Assembly (NCBI GenBank): GCA_905250115.1
Contig: CAJNOI010000326.1
Span: 1 to 64,000 of the forward strand
Direction: 5' to 3'
Source: Adineta steineri
Lineage: Eukaryota > Rotifera > Eurotatoria > Adinetida > Adinetidae
Length of the DNA: 64,000 nt
The position numbers and the translations under genes are program-made. Under the pieces are notes generated by a model that was given only the letters and a program-made list of their open reading frames with translations, was not told where the DNA came from and did no database searches. Positions 34,108 through 47,763 of this stretch are shown here, one piece after another (position 1 is the stretch's first letter; each line of letters begins with the position of its first letter).

Positions 34108-36047
34108 ATGCCAACAGCTAGTTCTGCAGCGTACGGCTTATATGTGCCGAAACCAGTAAGATAACATTAATTTGAGTAACTATATATAAGTCGGTCATTA
34201 TATTTCAGACAAACCAGCAAATAACCTACATTAATGTACGTCCAAAAGTAGCCTCGTATGCTCAGACACCCTTGGCTGCAGCAATATCTACGCAATGGGC
34301 TTCATCATCATCCATACAACTGGTATCTTCTCCGTCACCAACACCGACGTTGACGTGAGTTTCTACAAGATTTCACTACCAATAGTATCGACAATAGTTT
34401 TTTTTTAAATAAATGGTAGGCACGATAATAATCTGAGAAACTTGAATTTATTAATTTTAACTCATCAATTGAATATGGAATAAAATCCTCAGGATATGTT
34501 CGACTTTTTCATTAGATTAACTAAAGCTATTTTTGAGTGCGCTGAAATAATCAAACGTTCCTTTCATTAATAACATCTAATGATCCAAATTTTAAAAGGA
34601 AAGAGGAAGCATTCGCCGACAAGGAGGAAGATTTGGAAGAAGACAAATCACGTTGTAGAAAATGGCGCAAAAGGCAAGTATTATCAGTTTGATTAAATAG
34701 TTATTATGTTAAATAGAATTTTTGCCCATTTTCAGACGTGGATTTTGGTTTTGGTTTCCATGGTGCTGCGCTCTTCTGACATTATTAGTGGGAGGTTGCA
34801 TTGCAGCTGCAGTTTTGGCTACACGAACACAAGGTAGAAGATAAATAACAACATTAGTCACTGACTCATTGTAGATGAATACATTGCACCTATTATGTAC
34901 AAGCGTTCTTGGAAATTTTTGAAGGAGGAGGGATATTCAGCAGTTGAAAAAAGTGTAGACCGTGGAAAAAGATTTTTAGTCTTGTATTCCGCTTGAAGCA
35001 GCCTACCAACCAAAAACTATTAGTTGTGCCAGTTATCACAAATTGTCTATTGATGGACATCCTTCAAACATTTTTTCTCAGTGGAGAGTGCTTGGACTCA
35101 ATGAACACGCGCTCCTCTGATATTTATCTTTAGAGTAAAAAAAGTCTGCGCCTTTTGCTTTAGAGATTTCGATATGCGCTCGGATCTCTACAATTTTTCA
35201 TATTATTGATGAATATGTATTTTTATAACTATATGAAGATACTACAACGACAACTGTAACTACGACCACTGCAAGCATGACGGTTGCAACCACGACCATT
35301 GCAACTACAACCATTGCAACCACTACCCCTGTAACCACGACCACTGTAACCACAACCATTGCAACGACGACAACTGTAACAACAACTCTAGCTACAACAG
35401 TTTTACCTACGACAACTGTTGCCGTGCCAACTGGTAAGTCTAAAATATTATTTAGGAAAAACGTTTAAATATTTTGTACAGAGTTTGTCTGGAGTATATT
35501 GAGATACTAGCATTAGCTATAGAAACATTTACGAAAGCTATAATTTTCTCCAAATATAATCTTATTTTATTTTGATTCAGCCGTTTTAAACAACACCTGC
35601 ACAGCAATAATGAGCGGCTCAACCACCGTTCTGCTGTACCTTCAAGATGCGGCTATATTTTCTTATACATACTATACATATACATTTGTTGCTACAGCAA
35701 CTACTACAACAATGATGCTGGCTCTTCGTCAAGATCCCAACTATTGGTGTCTAGATGATGTTTCAGTCCAGTACAACGGAGTAGAGCTGTGGCAAGATGG
35801 TGGTTTTGAATCGAGTCCACTAACTTCCTATTATACTTACTGTAATCCAAATGGAGCTAGTGCTAGCGGTACTATATCAACTTCATGTGTTCATTCAGGC
35901 AGCTATAGTTTCTACGATGGCTCAGTAACATATTCGGATTATCTCAGCCAATCATTTGCAACAGTAATCGGTGGAAGCTATAACATCAGTTTTTGGTTAT
36001 CCAATCTAGGTGGTCCTACGAATAGTGCCCTAGTGATCATTGGCTGA
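34108..36047 (+). CDS. type II membrane protein with Thr-rich stalk and C-terminal beta-rich domain
   Basis: Exons 34108-34155, 34209-34354, 34599-34673, 34736-34833, 35239-35433 and 35581-36047 join in frame to 342 residues. Order: Ser/Pro-rich cytoplasmic tail, a charged segment (KEEAFADKEEDLEEDKSR), one membrane helix (CCALLTLLVGGCIAAAVLA), about 65 residues of TTTVTTT-type mucin-like stalk, and a domain with DDVSVQYNGVELWQDGGFE and SGSYSFYDGS that resembles carbohydrate-binding jelly-roll domains. Without a signal peptide the C-terminus would be outside. The third intron has a GC donor (GCAAGT at 34674). Likely a heavily O-glycosylated surface protein; function unknown. The intron at 34834-35238 could hide another exon. 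Confidence 0.68.
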
Positions 36048-37648
36048 TGGAGAGTAAAGTTGAATCTTCCGCTACATGATCATTTCAAAATTAGATACAC
36101 TTATTTAGTATATTGATTTTTCGAGTGCTTATTCATTTAACATAAAAACTCTTAAATATTTTCCTATGTATATATATATTAAGCGTGTGTGTGTGTTTTA
36201 GTTTGACTTTATGAATGAGATGTAAATACAGTTTTTTTTCTTTATTAATAAACTTTTAATTTCTTCGTTTTGGAGTGCTTTAAAAAATTAATAATAATGG
36301 TAGAAACATTTAGCTAGTAAAAATACAAAGATAAAAAAAACAAAATGAATGAATGAATAAAGAGAAGAATAACACATATTTTAGTTGAATAATAAAAACT
36401 TCTCGATATCATACATTGAATTTTTGGTATCGTAGTGTTGTTATGTTTCTAGTTAGTATAAATTAAATTCTTTTTTACATAGTTTATAATGACTATTAAG
36501 ATCAACAGTGCGATTCGCCAGTATATAACACAACAAAATTCTATTATGAAAACTCATGATGATGCCACTAAAGGATGTTTTTTTTTATTCTATCATAAAT
36601 TTATTCTCCATTAATTTTATAAGAACATTTTGATTATTTTTGAATAAATGAGCAACGAGACGTTCACTTAGTGACAATTAAATTCATGCAACATATAGAG
36701 AGAAATATACTTATGTTGATTTTCACGATTATGATACTATTATCGAAAACAACGACAACAGATGTGGGTTTTGCTATTGTGGTTCTCTTTCAGATCTATA
36801 CCCTTAACAAGGATTCATTTACGTATTCTAATATTTGATGACAAAACAAATAGCCGTGCAAATTACAATGAATGATTAAAAGTTAGTAATTTTTTATAAT
36901 CATATTATTGAAGTTCATATTGAATTTCATATGATTAGTGAAATAAATTCTAAGAGAAATACTTTCAAATGTCTGATTACTGTGATGATAGTTCTATCTT
37001 GTCTAATATAATATATTTATGAAATGAAAGAATAATCAAGTACGTACATCTTTCTATTAATATATTAAACTTAATTTGTATATTACATATTATTTTCAAT
37101 AGTCTATTTTCAAAAATCTATTGCAAAATAATAATACAATAAATAGTCAAAAAAGATATTGTCTACAAAAACTAATAAACATCTAAAATTAATTCTCAAG
37201 ATAGTACTGAATTGTTGAATACATTCTTCCAATTCATAATAGTATTTGTTAGTGTGCAAACTACTAATATAAGCTGCAGATATTCTATAATTTAATATTA
37301 GATCAGAAGAGATCTTTTTTTGCTTTTATAATGTATTTATCGTTGATAAAGCAAAAAAGAAGCAACAACAAATCGTATTTTATAATAGTCACATTTGAAT
37401 GAATATGACAAAGAACGCAATACTCCAATTTGAAAGAGTCACAGCCCCAAGTGCAATATGAAAGGATAAGACACATAGAAACTGAGAAAAAAAACAAGGA
37501 GTAAAAAATCCACCATCAATTATGTATGTTGCATACTCATATGTATGCTTTTCTTGTTTAACTTTAGCTAGTAGAAAATAAATAAAGAGACTGACAGAAA
37601 AAAAATGACAATAACAGGTTATCGGTATGATAACATATATAATCAATT
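36048..37648. other. non-coding spacer
   Basis: AT-rich. 37150-37270 is a weak third relative of the spacer repeat at 11808 and 15243 (AATAAACATCTAAAATTAAT, AGTATTTGTTAGTGTGCAAA). No gene seen. Confidence 0.45.
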
Positions 37649-39145
37649 TTATTCTTCATCGCCCTCTCCTTCAGTTTCTCGTTGTTGTAACCAATCAAAG
37701 AAATCTTTTGTTGATACTGCTACTATTGAATGTTCTATAAAAACAAAAAATATTTTTTATTAATATAATAATTACAAAAAAAAATATTAGTTAAAATTAC
37801 CTTCAATTTCGGATTGATCAGGTTGATTTAACCATTCATAAAATGTATCTTCACTCACACATTCTTCATCATAGAATATATCAAATAATAATTGAGCCAT
37901 TTTTGGTGGATGTTTAAGTTTACTAACAAAATTTTGAATAGCATAAACAGCTTGAAGTTCTGCTTCTGGTTTATGTTCAATAATACCATTAAGAACTGTC
38001 ATTCGTTTTTTGGCAATATCTTCTTGTATTTTAATTTGTTGTCCACGATTGATTAAACATGTTTCCAAATAAGATAAAACAATAGTACGAATATAAAATT
38101 TATCTTTAGAATTCATTTCTTCACGAATATATTTTATTATTTCAGCATCAGGTACTGCTGAATCTTGATCATTAACGGATTTAAATAATGTAACTAATTG
38201 TGAATTAGCACGTGGTAAATTATTTTCCTTATTTGATCCTGTTGAATCTGATAACCAATTATATTCATTAAGAAATGATGAATCAATGGAATTTGATTCA
38301 AACAAATCATTTAATGAAATATTAACAGATTGCCAATTTGTTTGTACACGTGATTTAGAAGAAAATTCAACTGCATAACGAATAATATCTTGAAATAATT
38401 GTTTAGATACTTCATCTGGTATTAATGGCAAAATAGATTTTAGCAATAATATATTTAATGATGAACCACTTATAAATGCTCCAAGAATTTCACCAATATA
38501 TTGCCAAACAAGTGAAATATCTACTATATAATCTGGTACAACTTCAATTAACATTTTTAAACCAGATAGAAAACTTTGATCAGATATAAGATTTTTTTGT
38601 AATGTCATATCAAGTAAATGTCCAATAGCTTTTCTTGCACGTGGTTTGCCTTCTAATACCTTTGTAAATAATTCTCGAACAATAATTGCTTGTTGATTTG
38701 TATTAGATGTACAAAAATCAGATAAATCTTTTACGGCTTTAAGAACGAATCGATTATTATTATCAGAATAATATTCTGTATATTCTCCAATTAATGCATG
38801 TACACGTGTTGTTGTTTTTTCTTCATCAAATGAATTGTTTGCTGTTGATGCTGATGTTGCCGATACTTTATTTAAACTTGATTCACGTGATGCATTACGT
38901 GATTGTTCACGACCGACATTACGAGAACTATTACGTGAATCTGTCATTGAAGTATTATTTGAATTAGGTACTTCTTTACTACCATTTGCCGTTCTTCGTA
39001 ATAATTCAACAGGATTTTCACGTGTTAATTCACGAGATGGTTGTCGTAGAGTCATATAACCAGGTGTACCAGGAGGTGAAGCTGTTTTAGATTTGTTGTT
39101 GTATTGTTGAGAGGTACCACTTGGAGGCTTACCAGTTTGATTCAT
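37649..39145 (-). CDS. eIF4G C-terminal-half protein (MA3 plus W2 domains, no MIF4G)
   Basis: Exons 37801-39145 and 37649-37734 (66-bp intron) give 476 residues. The N-terminal 110 residues are disordered (Ser, Asn, Arg). Next comes an MA3 domain (ALIGEYTEYYSDNNNRFVLK ... ARKAIGHLLDMTL... VVPDYIVDISLVWQYIGEIL), which matches human eIF4G around IDIPHVWLYLAELV. It is followed by a W2 domain ending LLFDIFYDEECVSEDTFYEW and, after the intron, STKDFFDWLQQ, as in eIF4G ends (SVTAFFKWLRE). In eIF4G, MA3 binds eIF4A and W2 binds Mnk kinase. The central eIF4E/eIF4A-binding MIF4G domain is absent here. The frame is open upstream to 39358 but that part is a repeat, so ATG 39145 was chosen. It could be the 3' end of a longer gene with undetected upstream exons. 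Confidence 0.85.
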
Positions 39146-39149
39146 ATTG

Positions 39150-39575
39150 GCACGATGTAAGAACGATGACAGACAATTTTTTTCCGAGAAAGAGTCTAAC
39201 AACGAGAATGAATAAGTTTTTTTCTGAAAAAGAAAATGTAACAATGAGCGAAAAATATTCCTTCCAATATTGAGAATGAAGGAACGATGGCAGACAAGGA
39301 TTTTTGGCGTAAAAGACTGAAATAAAAAGAAATATGTTTTCCTCAGGAAGGAGAGCAAGAAAAATACGCCTGCCTATGAGAATGCAGGAATAACGATGGA
39401 TAAGTTTTTCCGGGAAAGAGTTTGAGAATATGAATAAATAAGTTGCTTATTTCTGGAAGGAGAATGCAGAAATGACTGAAAAAAGATTCTTCCAACAAAG
39501 AGAATATAATTATAATGATGGACAAGTTTCTTGTCCGGGAAAAAAGTGCAACAACACAAACAAAAAACAATTTTT
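39150..39575. repeat. degenerate minisatellite upstream of the eIF4G-like gene
   Basis: Words such as TTTTTCCGGGAAAGAGT, GAGAATGAAGGAACGATGG and CTTCCAACAAAGAGAATATAA recur with imperfect spacing of about 60-80 bases. The array occupies the 5' leader or promoter of the gene and gives several accidental long frames on both strands. Confidence 0.55.
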
Positions 39576-42500
39576 TCAGAAAGTATAAAGTGGAAATGGT
39601 AGTATGTTATATCTTCAGAAAATGCCTGTATGTTTTGCTCACTTCCTGCAACCAAAAACACAAGAAATCCTTGCAGGGTCTTTGCCAAATTCTCAAGGAT
39701 ATAGAACGAAGATACAAACGAGGTATCATAGGAAATACGGCTCATTTCTGGAATTGATTAGACCCTTCGCGTCATACACATTTTGACATTGTCATTAAAA
39801 GCTGGATAGAAAAGAGTTCAATTTGAAGCACAATTAGCTTGATTCATCGTTTTTGCGATAGCTAGGATGTTCATATAGATTATTTCAACTTATATGAAAT
39901 TAAAGACTCGACATTGGTTGGGTCATTTTTCTATATCAGGTGAGCCACTATTTTTCGTGTATATGTTCGCTTCTTCTTATGATTCCACCATATTCAGCTA
40001 GATCTTGAAAAACTGCAATACTACGTTCAAATAGGCCTTTAAAAATTACAAATAGTACGCCCATATAAACCTTGAAAGATTATCCTGTTGGTGGAAGAAG
40101 GGCAGAAGGCAGGTTGGATGATGGCAAAATAAGAACTGTAGTGTGGTTAGCTAGTTTTTTCTATATGAAGTGAGACACATTTGTTTGATTTAGATGTTTG
40201 GCTCGCTTCCTATGACCTTATAAAACTTGTCTGTGAGATATATAGAAAAACTAACTAGCTTCTTTATTTTTTTCACTGCATCGATTTCTAATATTTTTCG
40301 TCAGTAAAACAAGATCTGCGGGGTAGGTTTTGGTGTGGGTGAGGAGTGTGAATGTGGATATGCGCGAGGGCATGCGTTTGGATGTGATAGAAAATGAGAC
40401 TCGTGGCTTCATTCAGACCCCTACCAATACTCGCATTCACACCTACTCCCACAGATCACAAACAGACCCTTACATACACTTCATCTTCATTTCTATGCCT
40501 ATATAACGGTAGAAACTTTTATAATGCAATTTAGTAGATTCTTTGCAAAACACAAAATATGTATAAGATGGCACTAGGAACTAATAATGTCCTTCCTGAA
40601 GAAAACTCTAATTTAACAGAAACATTTCAATCGAAAGATGAAAACGAAAAAAGCTCTCAATTTTTACACTAGTAGCTGCTAGTTTAGGTAAAGAATAGCA
40701 ATGAATACATGGCTTTACTTACATCAGTTTGTACGTTTCTAAGGTAAAGTAATATTGCTGTTTGCGAAAAAGACAAAAGAAAATGGGAGTAGCGAACACG
40801 AATAAAACATAAAAGGATGAATAAGCTCTGAATGACCACGTGTATTTTTACTGATGGAACGACCGATTGCATTGAAATAAAAAAACACAAAAAAAGAAAA
40901 AAGTTAAAGAAATGAATTATCCACACAATATTCATGTTGTAGTTAAGATAAACGTGAGGATAAGTTTATCAGAGAATTCTAATCAACTTTTGACGCATTT
41001 CGATTATTGTGACGACAGCCGTGGGTGTGGATGTAAAATGAAAAGAATATTCTTACCCACATTCATATCTAACCACACTCTCAAGCATGCACGTCAATCA
41101 GTTTTTTGCATTCTCTCTGTGAATGATTCCTGTGACACAAAAGCCATGCTGTTTCATGATTAAAGAATAAAACAAAGATTGATGTTGATGAGGGTGGGGA
41201 CGATGAATAAGAAGAAAACAAATACCCACACCCATCTTCGCTCCAGAATCTTTTTAGCCTGTGTTCTTAGAATATTTGGTGACCTATCCGGAAACGATAA
41301 AATTTTAGATTTTCAAGAAAAACAAACTTCTTTATTCTTTATTTTTTCAATAAAGTAACTTTTTCTTTATCTTTATCTTAAAAAAAGATTTATTTTATCT
41401 TTATTCCATAAAGAATAAAGATAAAGATAATCTTAATCTTTATTGATTATTTGTGTCTGTATCGGTTTTGATTTATTACAGTTTTCATGAAGTGCACATT
41501 AGCATAATATTTGATAAATATGGAGTAAAGAGTATAATTAATAGAAAGTTTTACTATTCTTATGAAATATAAATCAGAATCATCTGAATTCATATCTTTG
41601 AAACATATAGAATTTATTATTTTCTTTTGCACTTTGCTCTCAATATTTTAATTATGGAAAATGTAAGTAAAAAAACTGATGTACAATGGTGTCTACGATT
41701 ATTCATATATAGATTACAAAACTACAGTTATCGTTGAATGTAAAAGGAATAGCATATAAGTTATCTTTTAATATATTCATCTCAAATTAATATTTTATTA
41801 TGGTTTAAATATACAATATCTTATTTCAATAAATATATGTATGAAAAAACTAGTATTTTCTATACATAAAAAATTGATGAAATGAAAAATAAGTTTTTTT
41901 TTCAAATAAATATTAAAAAAAAACATCGATTTGTTTTTTCATTCAATAATAAATAACTAATATTAAAATATTTTAAATTTTACAAATAATGGATGATGAA
42001 TACTATAGAAAATTCGAACTGTATGATGATTAAATTATTTTCCATATGTGACATATTTATTGAAATCAATTATATCATATTTGTTAATTTTACCGGAAGA
42101 TATAAAAATAAATCGAATTAATGAATGTATCTCTAGGATATATAAGATAACTTCTACTATTTATTCGAATACAATAATTTATAGTTGATTGAGATTTTTA
42201 TTAATAGATTTCTATGTCGATCTCATTTATGAGTTCTTAATATATTCATTTAAAGAATATAACTATTCATGAATTTAGAAAATATTCAATATTTACATTG
42301 AACAAAAAGATTTATTTCTGACAACTTTAATAGTATGTCTCCTGGGACTATTTATATAGCTGTTCAGTCTGCTCTGATTAGTGTAGATCATTATAGAAGT
42401 AAATTTTGCCTTTCTTTTTTCCTCTTTTTTTTCCTCCTCTTTCTAGTACTAGAATCGAACGTTCATCAATTGTGACAAAGTAAAAAGACTACTATCCAAT

Positions 42501-42800
42501 TTTAGTCGTATTCTAAGAGTGAGAAAACGATCTATTTATGAAGTGGATCGTATCTTTAAGTGTTTTGATTAAATCGATTGAGTCGATCGTCATTTGGAGA
42601 TATGTATTGAACAAATTGGTTTCGTTCACACATGTTAACATCGAACAATGACAGGAAATAGAGAGAGAGCAAAAAAAAAGTCCGAATGTAAATAGAAGTA
42701 TAATTAATTGTAAACAATATCTTGTAAACGAAGAAATTTTTTTCTGCTTCTCATAAATATAAATTCAAATCATTCTCTTCATATAGGATACATAGTAGAG
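39576..42800. other. non-coding spacer rich in telomere-like hairpins
   Basis: No gene supported. Contains hairpins H5 (40320-40453), H6 (41020-41085) and H7 (41185-41236), an AT-rich hairpin at 41325-41440 of TTTCTTTATCTTTATC / GATAAAGATAAAG type, the dispersed repeat at 41443-41520, and loosely duplicated sequence at 39920-40020 and 40140-40250. Confidence 0.5.
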
Positions 42801-45800
42801 ATGGAAACTGTAAAACCACGTACATCTACTGATACCCAAGAATCAAAAACGGCTCGAGTACCTAATATTATAAATAATCGTTCATCATTTCATGAAACAG
42901 TAAGTAAATCAATAAAAAAAATTTTTTATTATATATCATTTTATTTAGGTTATTCGTACTCAACAATTAATGCGTGTTCTTAAAACAATGCATACAATTG
43001 GTGAAATTAAACAAGAAGATGTATTAGGAAAAAATATAAATATTAAACAACATCATCGACGTTCTGCGACTTTATTAAAAAAAGTAACATCAGATAATTT
43101 CGAGAACTCTCTTGTTAATCATCAATGTGTTATAAGTTCACTTCTAGTTCTGATAAGATAGAAAAAAAATAATCAAATAATATGTTATTATATAAAGACT
43201 ATCTTTCTTTTCTTCTTTTTTATCTATTAATGAGAAAAAAGAGATAATACGCTTGACAAATCGAAGCTAAAGAACTATGTTTATCAATTTAACGGTGCTT
43301 TGAGTTGTCAAACACTCTTGAGATTTGTTCATGGAAAAAGCAGCGAGAAAAAAAAAGAAATGAGTTGATCATCAGATAAGACAAAGATTATTTTGTAATG
43401 CGACGACCATCACGATTTTCTTCATTTGCTTCAGTTGAAACTCGACTTCATTTTCGAATTGATCGAGAACGTCTTTCTGTAATTAGAATATTTTTTTTTT
43501 ATCAAACTTCAAAAATACTTTTTTTTAGGCAGCATCAGAAGAAAGTAGTGAAACATCAAGTGTATCACCTGTCTTAGGTTCACAAAGAAATAATACAGCT
43601 GGTAGTTCACGTCGGATTGGCGAAAGATTTATTATTCTTCATTATTCACCATTCAAAGCAGTGTATATTTTATTTATTTGAATATTTATACATATATATT
43701 TCGATTATTTCCTTAGATGGGATTGGGTTGTTATTTTACTTGTTTTATATACTGGTATAATAACACCATATACAATATCATTTTTATCTGATGAAGATCA
43801 AAAACGAACAAATTTAAATGCTCAAGCAGCTACAAGACAATTCAATCGTGAAAGAACGAGTATTCATGCATTAATTCTTATTGATGTATTAGTTGATATG
43901 GTATTTATTTTAGATATTTTAATTAGTTTTCGGTAAAATATTCCTAATTTTTTTTCCTATAAGATATGTATTGATTTGATTTTAGAACAACATTTGTATT
44001 AAAAGAAACCAATGAAGTAATAACAAGTCCAATATTAATTGCTAAACATTTTGTTATTGATAATTGGAGACGTTTTGGTGCGGATATACTTGGTGCTTTA
44101 CCATGGGATATACTTTTCTATGGAAATGGAAGTCATTCGGTATATAAAATAAGAAAAAAAAATATGAATTTTGCTATTTTCTTTCTTTTAAGACAATGCG
44201 TTTAGCAAATTGTTTTAAATTAGCACGTCTTTTACGACTTATTGAATTTATTGGAAATTTTCAAAATTCAGAATATTCATCAGCTGTTTTAGTGTTTCTT
44301 ATGCTTCTCTTTGCTATTGCTGCACATTGGCTTGCATGTATATTTCATTTTATTGCTATTCTTGAAAGACCGAATTTATTAGTTAAATATTCATGGTTAG
44401 ATCATCTTGCTGAAAAATATGAAATGCCTTACCGTATGTCTATTTTTTTTTAACAGAAGAAATATATAATTTTTTTTTAGTTGCTAATGATACTTTAAGT
44501 GGACCCGATTTAAAATCAAAATATTTAACTGCACTTTTCTTTGCTATGACATCGTTAACATCAGTTGGTTTTGGAAATGTTGCAGCCGTAGATAATAAAT
44601 GTTTTTTATTTTATATGTTAATTTTAATTTTAATAGAATACAAATGGTGAGAAACTGTTTTCGATTTTATCAATGTTAGCTGGATGTAAGAGAATAAAAA
44701 TATTAAATTTTCTATTTTTTCTTTTCTTCAAGCATTTTTAAGTGCATCAATTCTTGGAAGTGTAACAACGATTATTATTAAATTATATCAAGGTGCAGAA
44801 GAATTAAAAGAAATGAAACAAAGTATTGATGATTTTATAAAACATCATCGTATTAATAAACTACTTGCTAAACGAATGGAAGATTCATTTGAACATGAAT
44901 GGAAAAATACAAAAGGTATTGATATGAATAGTATATTAAAAACATTTCCAGAATGTATTCAAGCGGATATATGTTTACATCTTAATCGAGAATTATTAAA
45001 TAATTGTCCGGTTTTTGAAGATGCTGATGAAAGTAAAAAATTTTCTTTTTTTTTCTTCATGAAGAAATATCTCTTTTTTTCAAGTTTGTCTTCGAGCATT
45101 AGCTCTTCTGTTTAAATCAACTCATGTTCCACCAGGTGATACACTTATTCATCAAGGTAATATATAGATAACCGAGAATTACAACCTTACATTTAAATGT
45201 ATTTCAATTAAAGGAGACGAAAAGATTTAGTCTTAAATCAGCTTTATTGAATTTCGATTCAATCAGAATCCATTAGGGAATGTCTTGTCATGATATACAT
45301 CTGATTAATGTCAATTTCTATTAGTCTCAATCTTGGATTTATTTAGAATTAATAAAAATAAATGTGAAAACTTCGGATTTTATTCGAGAGTTATGTGTAT
45401 ATGGAAATCATAGGGACATATCAGTATTTTTGCAATAATTCGAGAATGGCTCGATCGAGATCTTGATGACACTGAATTGTGTAGAAAAGACGACTACAAA
45501 TCTTTGTCCCAGGAATGAGAGATATATAGGCTTGTAGAGAGAATTTTTCTCTATTCAATGGTATATATACTATCGATTTCTATTGAGTACCGTAAAACTC
45601 GATTTTTGACTTAAATTCAAGCCAATTAGAGACTAGTATCGGAGTCAACTAAATCTCCAGCCTATAATTCATTTTTTTTTGACGCGAAGGTTTTATTCTC
45701 TGATGTTTTCTCTACAAACTGATGTATTTTGACTATCCAATCGATGTTTTATTGAGGTTCACGGATACAAAAGGAGATAGAAAAAACATTTCTCTACGAA

Positions 45801-47660
45801 CCTACATATGTCTCATCCTTGGGTAAAATTTTACTATGAAATTTGTAATCGCTTTTCATCAAAATCTACCTCTCCTTTCGAAAGTTATCGTGTAAACGAA
45901 CACTGACCGATTCTAGTAATGTACTCACGAATATCTGTTTTATTTGTAGGTGATATTCTTCATTCAATTTATTTCGTTCGTGGTGGTCAAGTAGAAATCT
46001 TTCAAAATAATGAATTATTAGTTATTCTTGGTCGTAATGATACATTTGGAGAAAATCCATGTAATTCAACAACATTAGGAAAAGCTAGATGTGTTGTTCG
46101 AGGTATTTTGGGAAAAAAAAAGAATTTATTTAATTTAATTTGTATGTATGTAAAGGTTTAACTTATTGTACATTGAATACAATTGATCGAGATGATTTAC
46201 TCAATGTTTTTCAACTTCATCCTGATTTTGAAAAATCATTTGTTGAAAAATTTCATGTAACATTTGATCTTCAACATGTAAAATTTTCTTTTTTTTCAAA
46301 AGAAGTTTTAATCTTTTAGTTTTTGTTCTAGTGTGAATTCACCGAAACCAAACCATTTTATAAATTAGATACTGATCTTCAAATGCTTATTAAAGAACGT
46401 AATCCAAAATTACAAAAAGAACGACGTTTAAGTGTATTAAGTGAACGAGAAGATGGTATATATTTCTAAAAGATTAATAATAAAAATAAATATTTTGTTT
46501 TTCAGAGGCAAATCGATTAGCTAATTTACGATCTTATCGTATGTGTAGAAGTACTGATATTGGTTTCCGACGATCGATGAATACTACGGTTGAATTATCA
46601 GCTGATCAAGCACAATTCAATTCTGATCATTTTCTTTTTAGTCGAGACAGACCTTTAACAACTTTATTAATACCTCCAAGTTAGTTAAATCTTATAAATA
46701 GAATTCATTTAATTATTTTGTGAAACACGAACTATAAGGAGTGTTGAAGTATTTAGGGGTAGAAATTTGGACCCACTACCCCCCCCCCCAGACGTGACTG
46801 ATACGTGTTCTTTTGACCCCGTCATACATGTGACCGTTACAAACATGGATATTGAATTGCAGAACAAAATAATACTATTGAACTCATACCGTTTAGGAAA
46901 GATAGATGCGTGAGTAGGTTGTGGGTGTAAGTGTAGAAATAGGCGAGTGAAGAATGCAATATCTACACCCATACAACTGTTGAAATGCTAATCAAGCGAG
47001 ATCATCACATGTAAGTTTTTTCTTTCTGATATCTGTATACCTTAATGACACAGAATGAGGTAAAAGCCGCTTCATAATAATAGAATTAAACTATCTTTTT
47101 GAAGGTACACACGACAGTTAGATCGCGTTTCACATTTTAATCCCGCCAGGGATTGCGCTAACAGCTTTTTCTTTAGTGTTCTTTCCAATAAATATTACAA
47201 TACCAAGCGAATCTAAAACAACTACATTTATGCCTCAAGAAGATAAACTAAAGAAAATCATACCACGAAAAGAATCAAATTCGATTCAAGAACCAATGTA
47301 AGAAAAATATTTCATTAGATTAAATTTTAATATTTTATTTTCTAATTTATAGTCCAGTAAAAAAATATGAGAATAGTTCAATACGAAATATGAAAGATGT
47401 TGATACTGAATTATCACTTTTACAAATGTAAGATATCAGAATAAGATTTACATTTTATAATTATTTTAATGTTTTTTTTTAGACGTGTGGATAATTTTGA
47501 ACGAGTTATAGAAAATCAAATGAAATTGTTATTTGATGTTGCGAATAATATTGTCGCAGCAAATATTCATCGACAAAATAATTTCAATCAATCAAATGAA
47601 ACAATGGACACTCAAAATTGTCTTGTCATTAATAATTTGCTTTTTTCGAAAGATAAATAA
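42801..47660 (+). CDS. KCNH (EAG/ERG-type) potassium channel without PAS domain
   Basis: Eighteen exons: 42801-42899, 42949-43126, 43387-43478, 43529-43662, 43717-43932, 43986-44139, 44193-44433, 44481-44587, 44637-44685, 44733-45032, 45085-45156, 45950-46102, 46156-46277, 46333-46455, 46506-46679, 47178-47297, 47353-47427 and 47484-47660. They join in frame to 861 residues. Landmarks are [20 protein letters not shown] (S1), [14 protein letters not shown] (S3), ARLLRL (S4), [11 protein letters not shown] (S5), the selectivity filter SVGFGNV, a C-linker, and a cyclic-nucleotide-binding homology domain ([11 protein letters not shown] ... [15 protein letters not shown]). A predicted coiled coil follows near the end. 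The family forms tetrameric voltage-gated K+ channels in the plasma membrane. No PAS/eag domain is visible before S1, and S4 has few charges. The junction 43126/43387 is the least certain; translation could instead start at ATG 43398. Confidence 0.88.
46911..46976. repeat. telomere-like hairpin H8 in a KCNH intron
   Basis: GTAGGTTGTGGGTGTAAGTG and CTACACCCATACAAC form the arms. A C10 run lies upstream near 46781-46790. The intron (46680-47177) is about ten times longer than most in the gene, as expected if these insertions enlarged it. Confidence 0.55.
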
Positions 47661-47763
47661 AATAATAAATACACTCGTTTTCTTCTATGAATCTCGATAA
47701 AAAAAACAAAGAGTTTATAACTGTTCTTAGTCTTGCGAAGTCAAAGAATGATATTACATCAAT

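Noticed and set aside
37389..37646. 85-codon minus-strand frame downstream of the eIF4G-like gene
   Set aside because: Hydrophobic but low-complexity, no splice or motif support, and located just past the gene end.
39343..39786. Several frames upstream of the eIF4G-like gene
   Set aside because: They run through a degenerate minisatellite on both strands, as expected by chance in such DNA.
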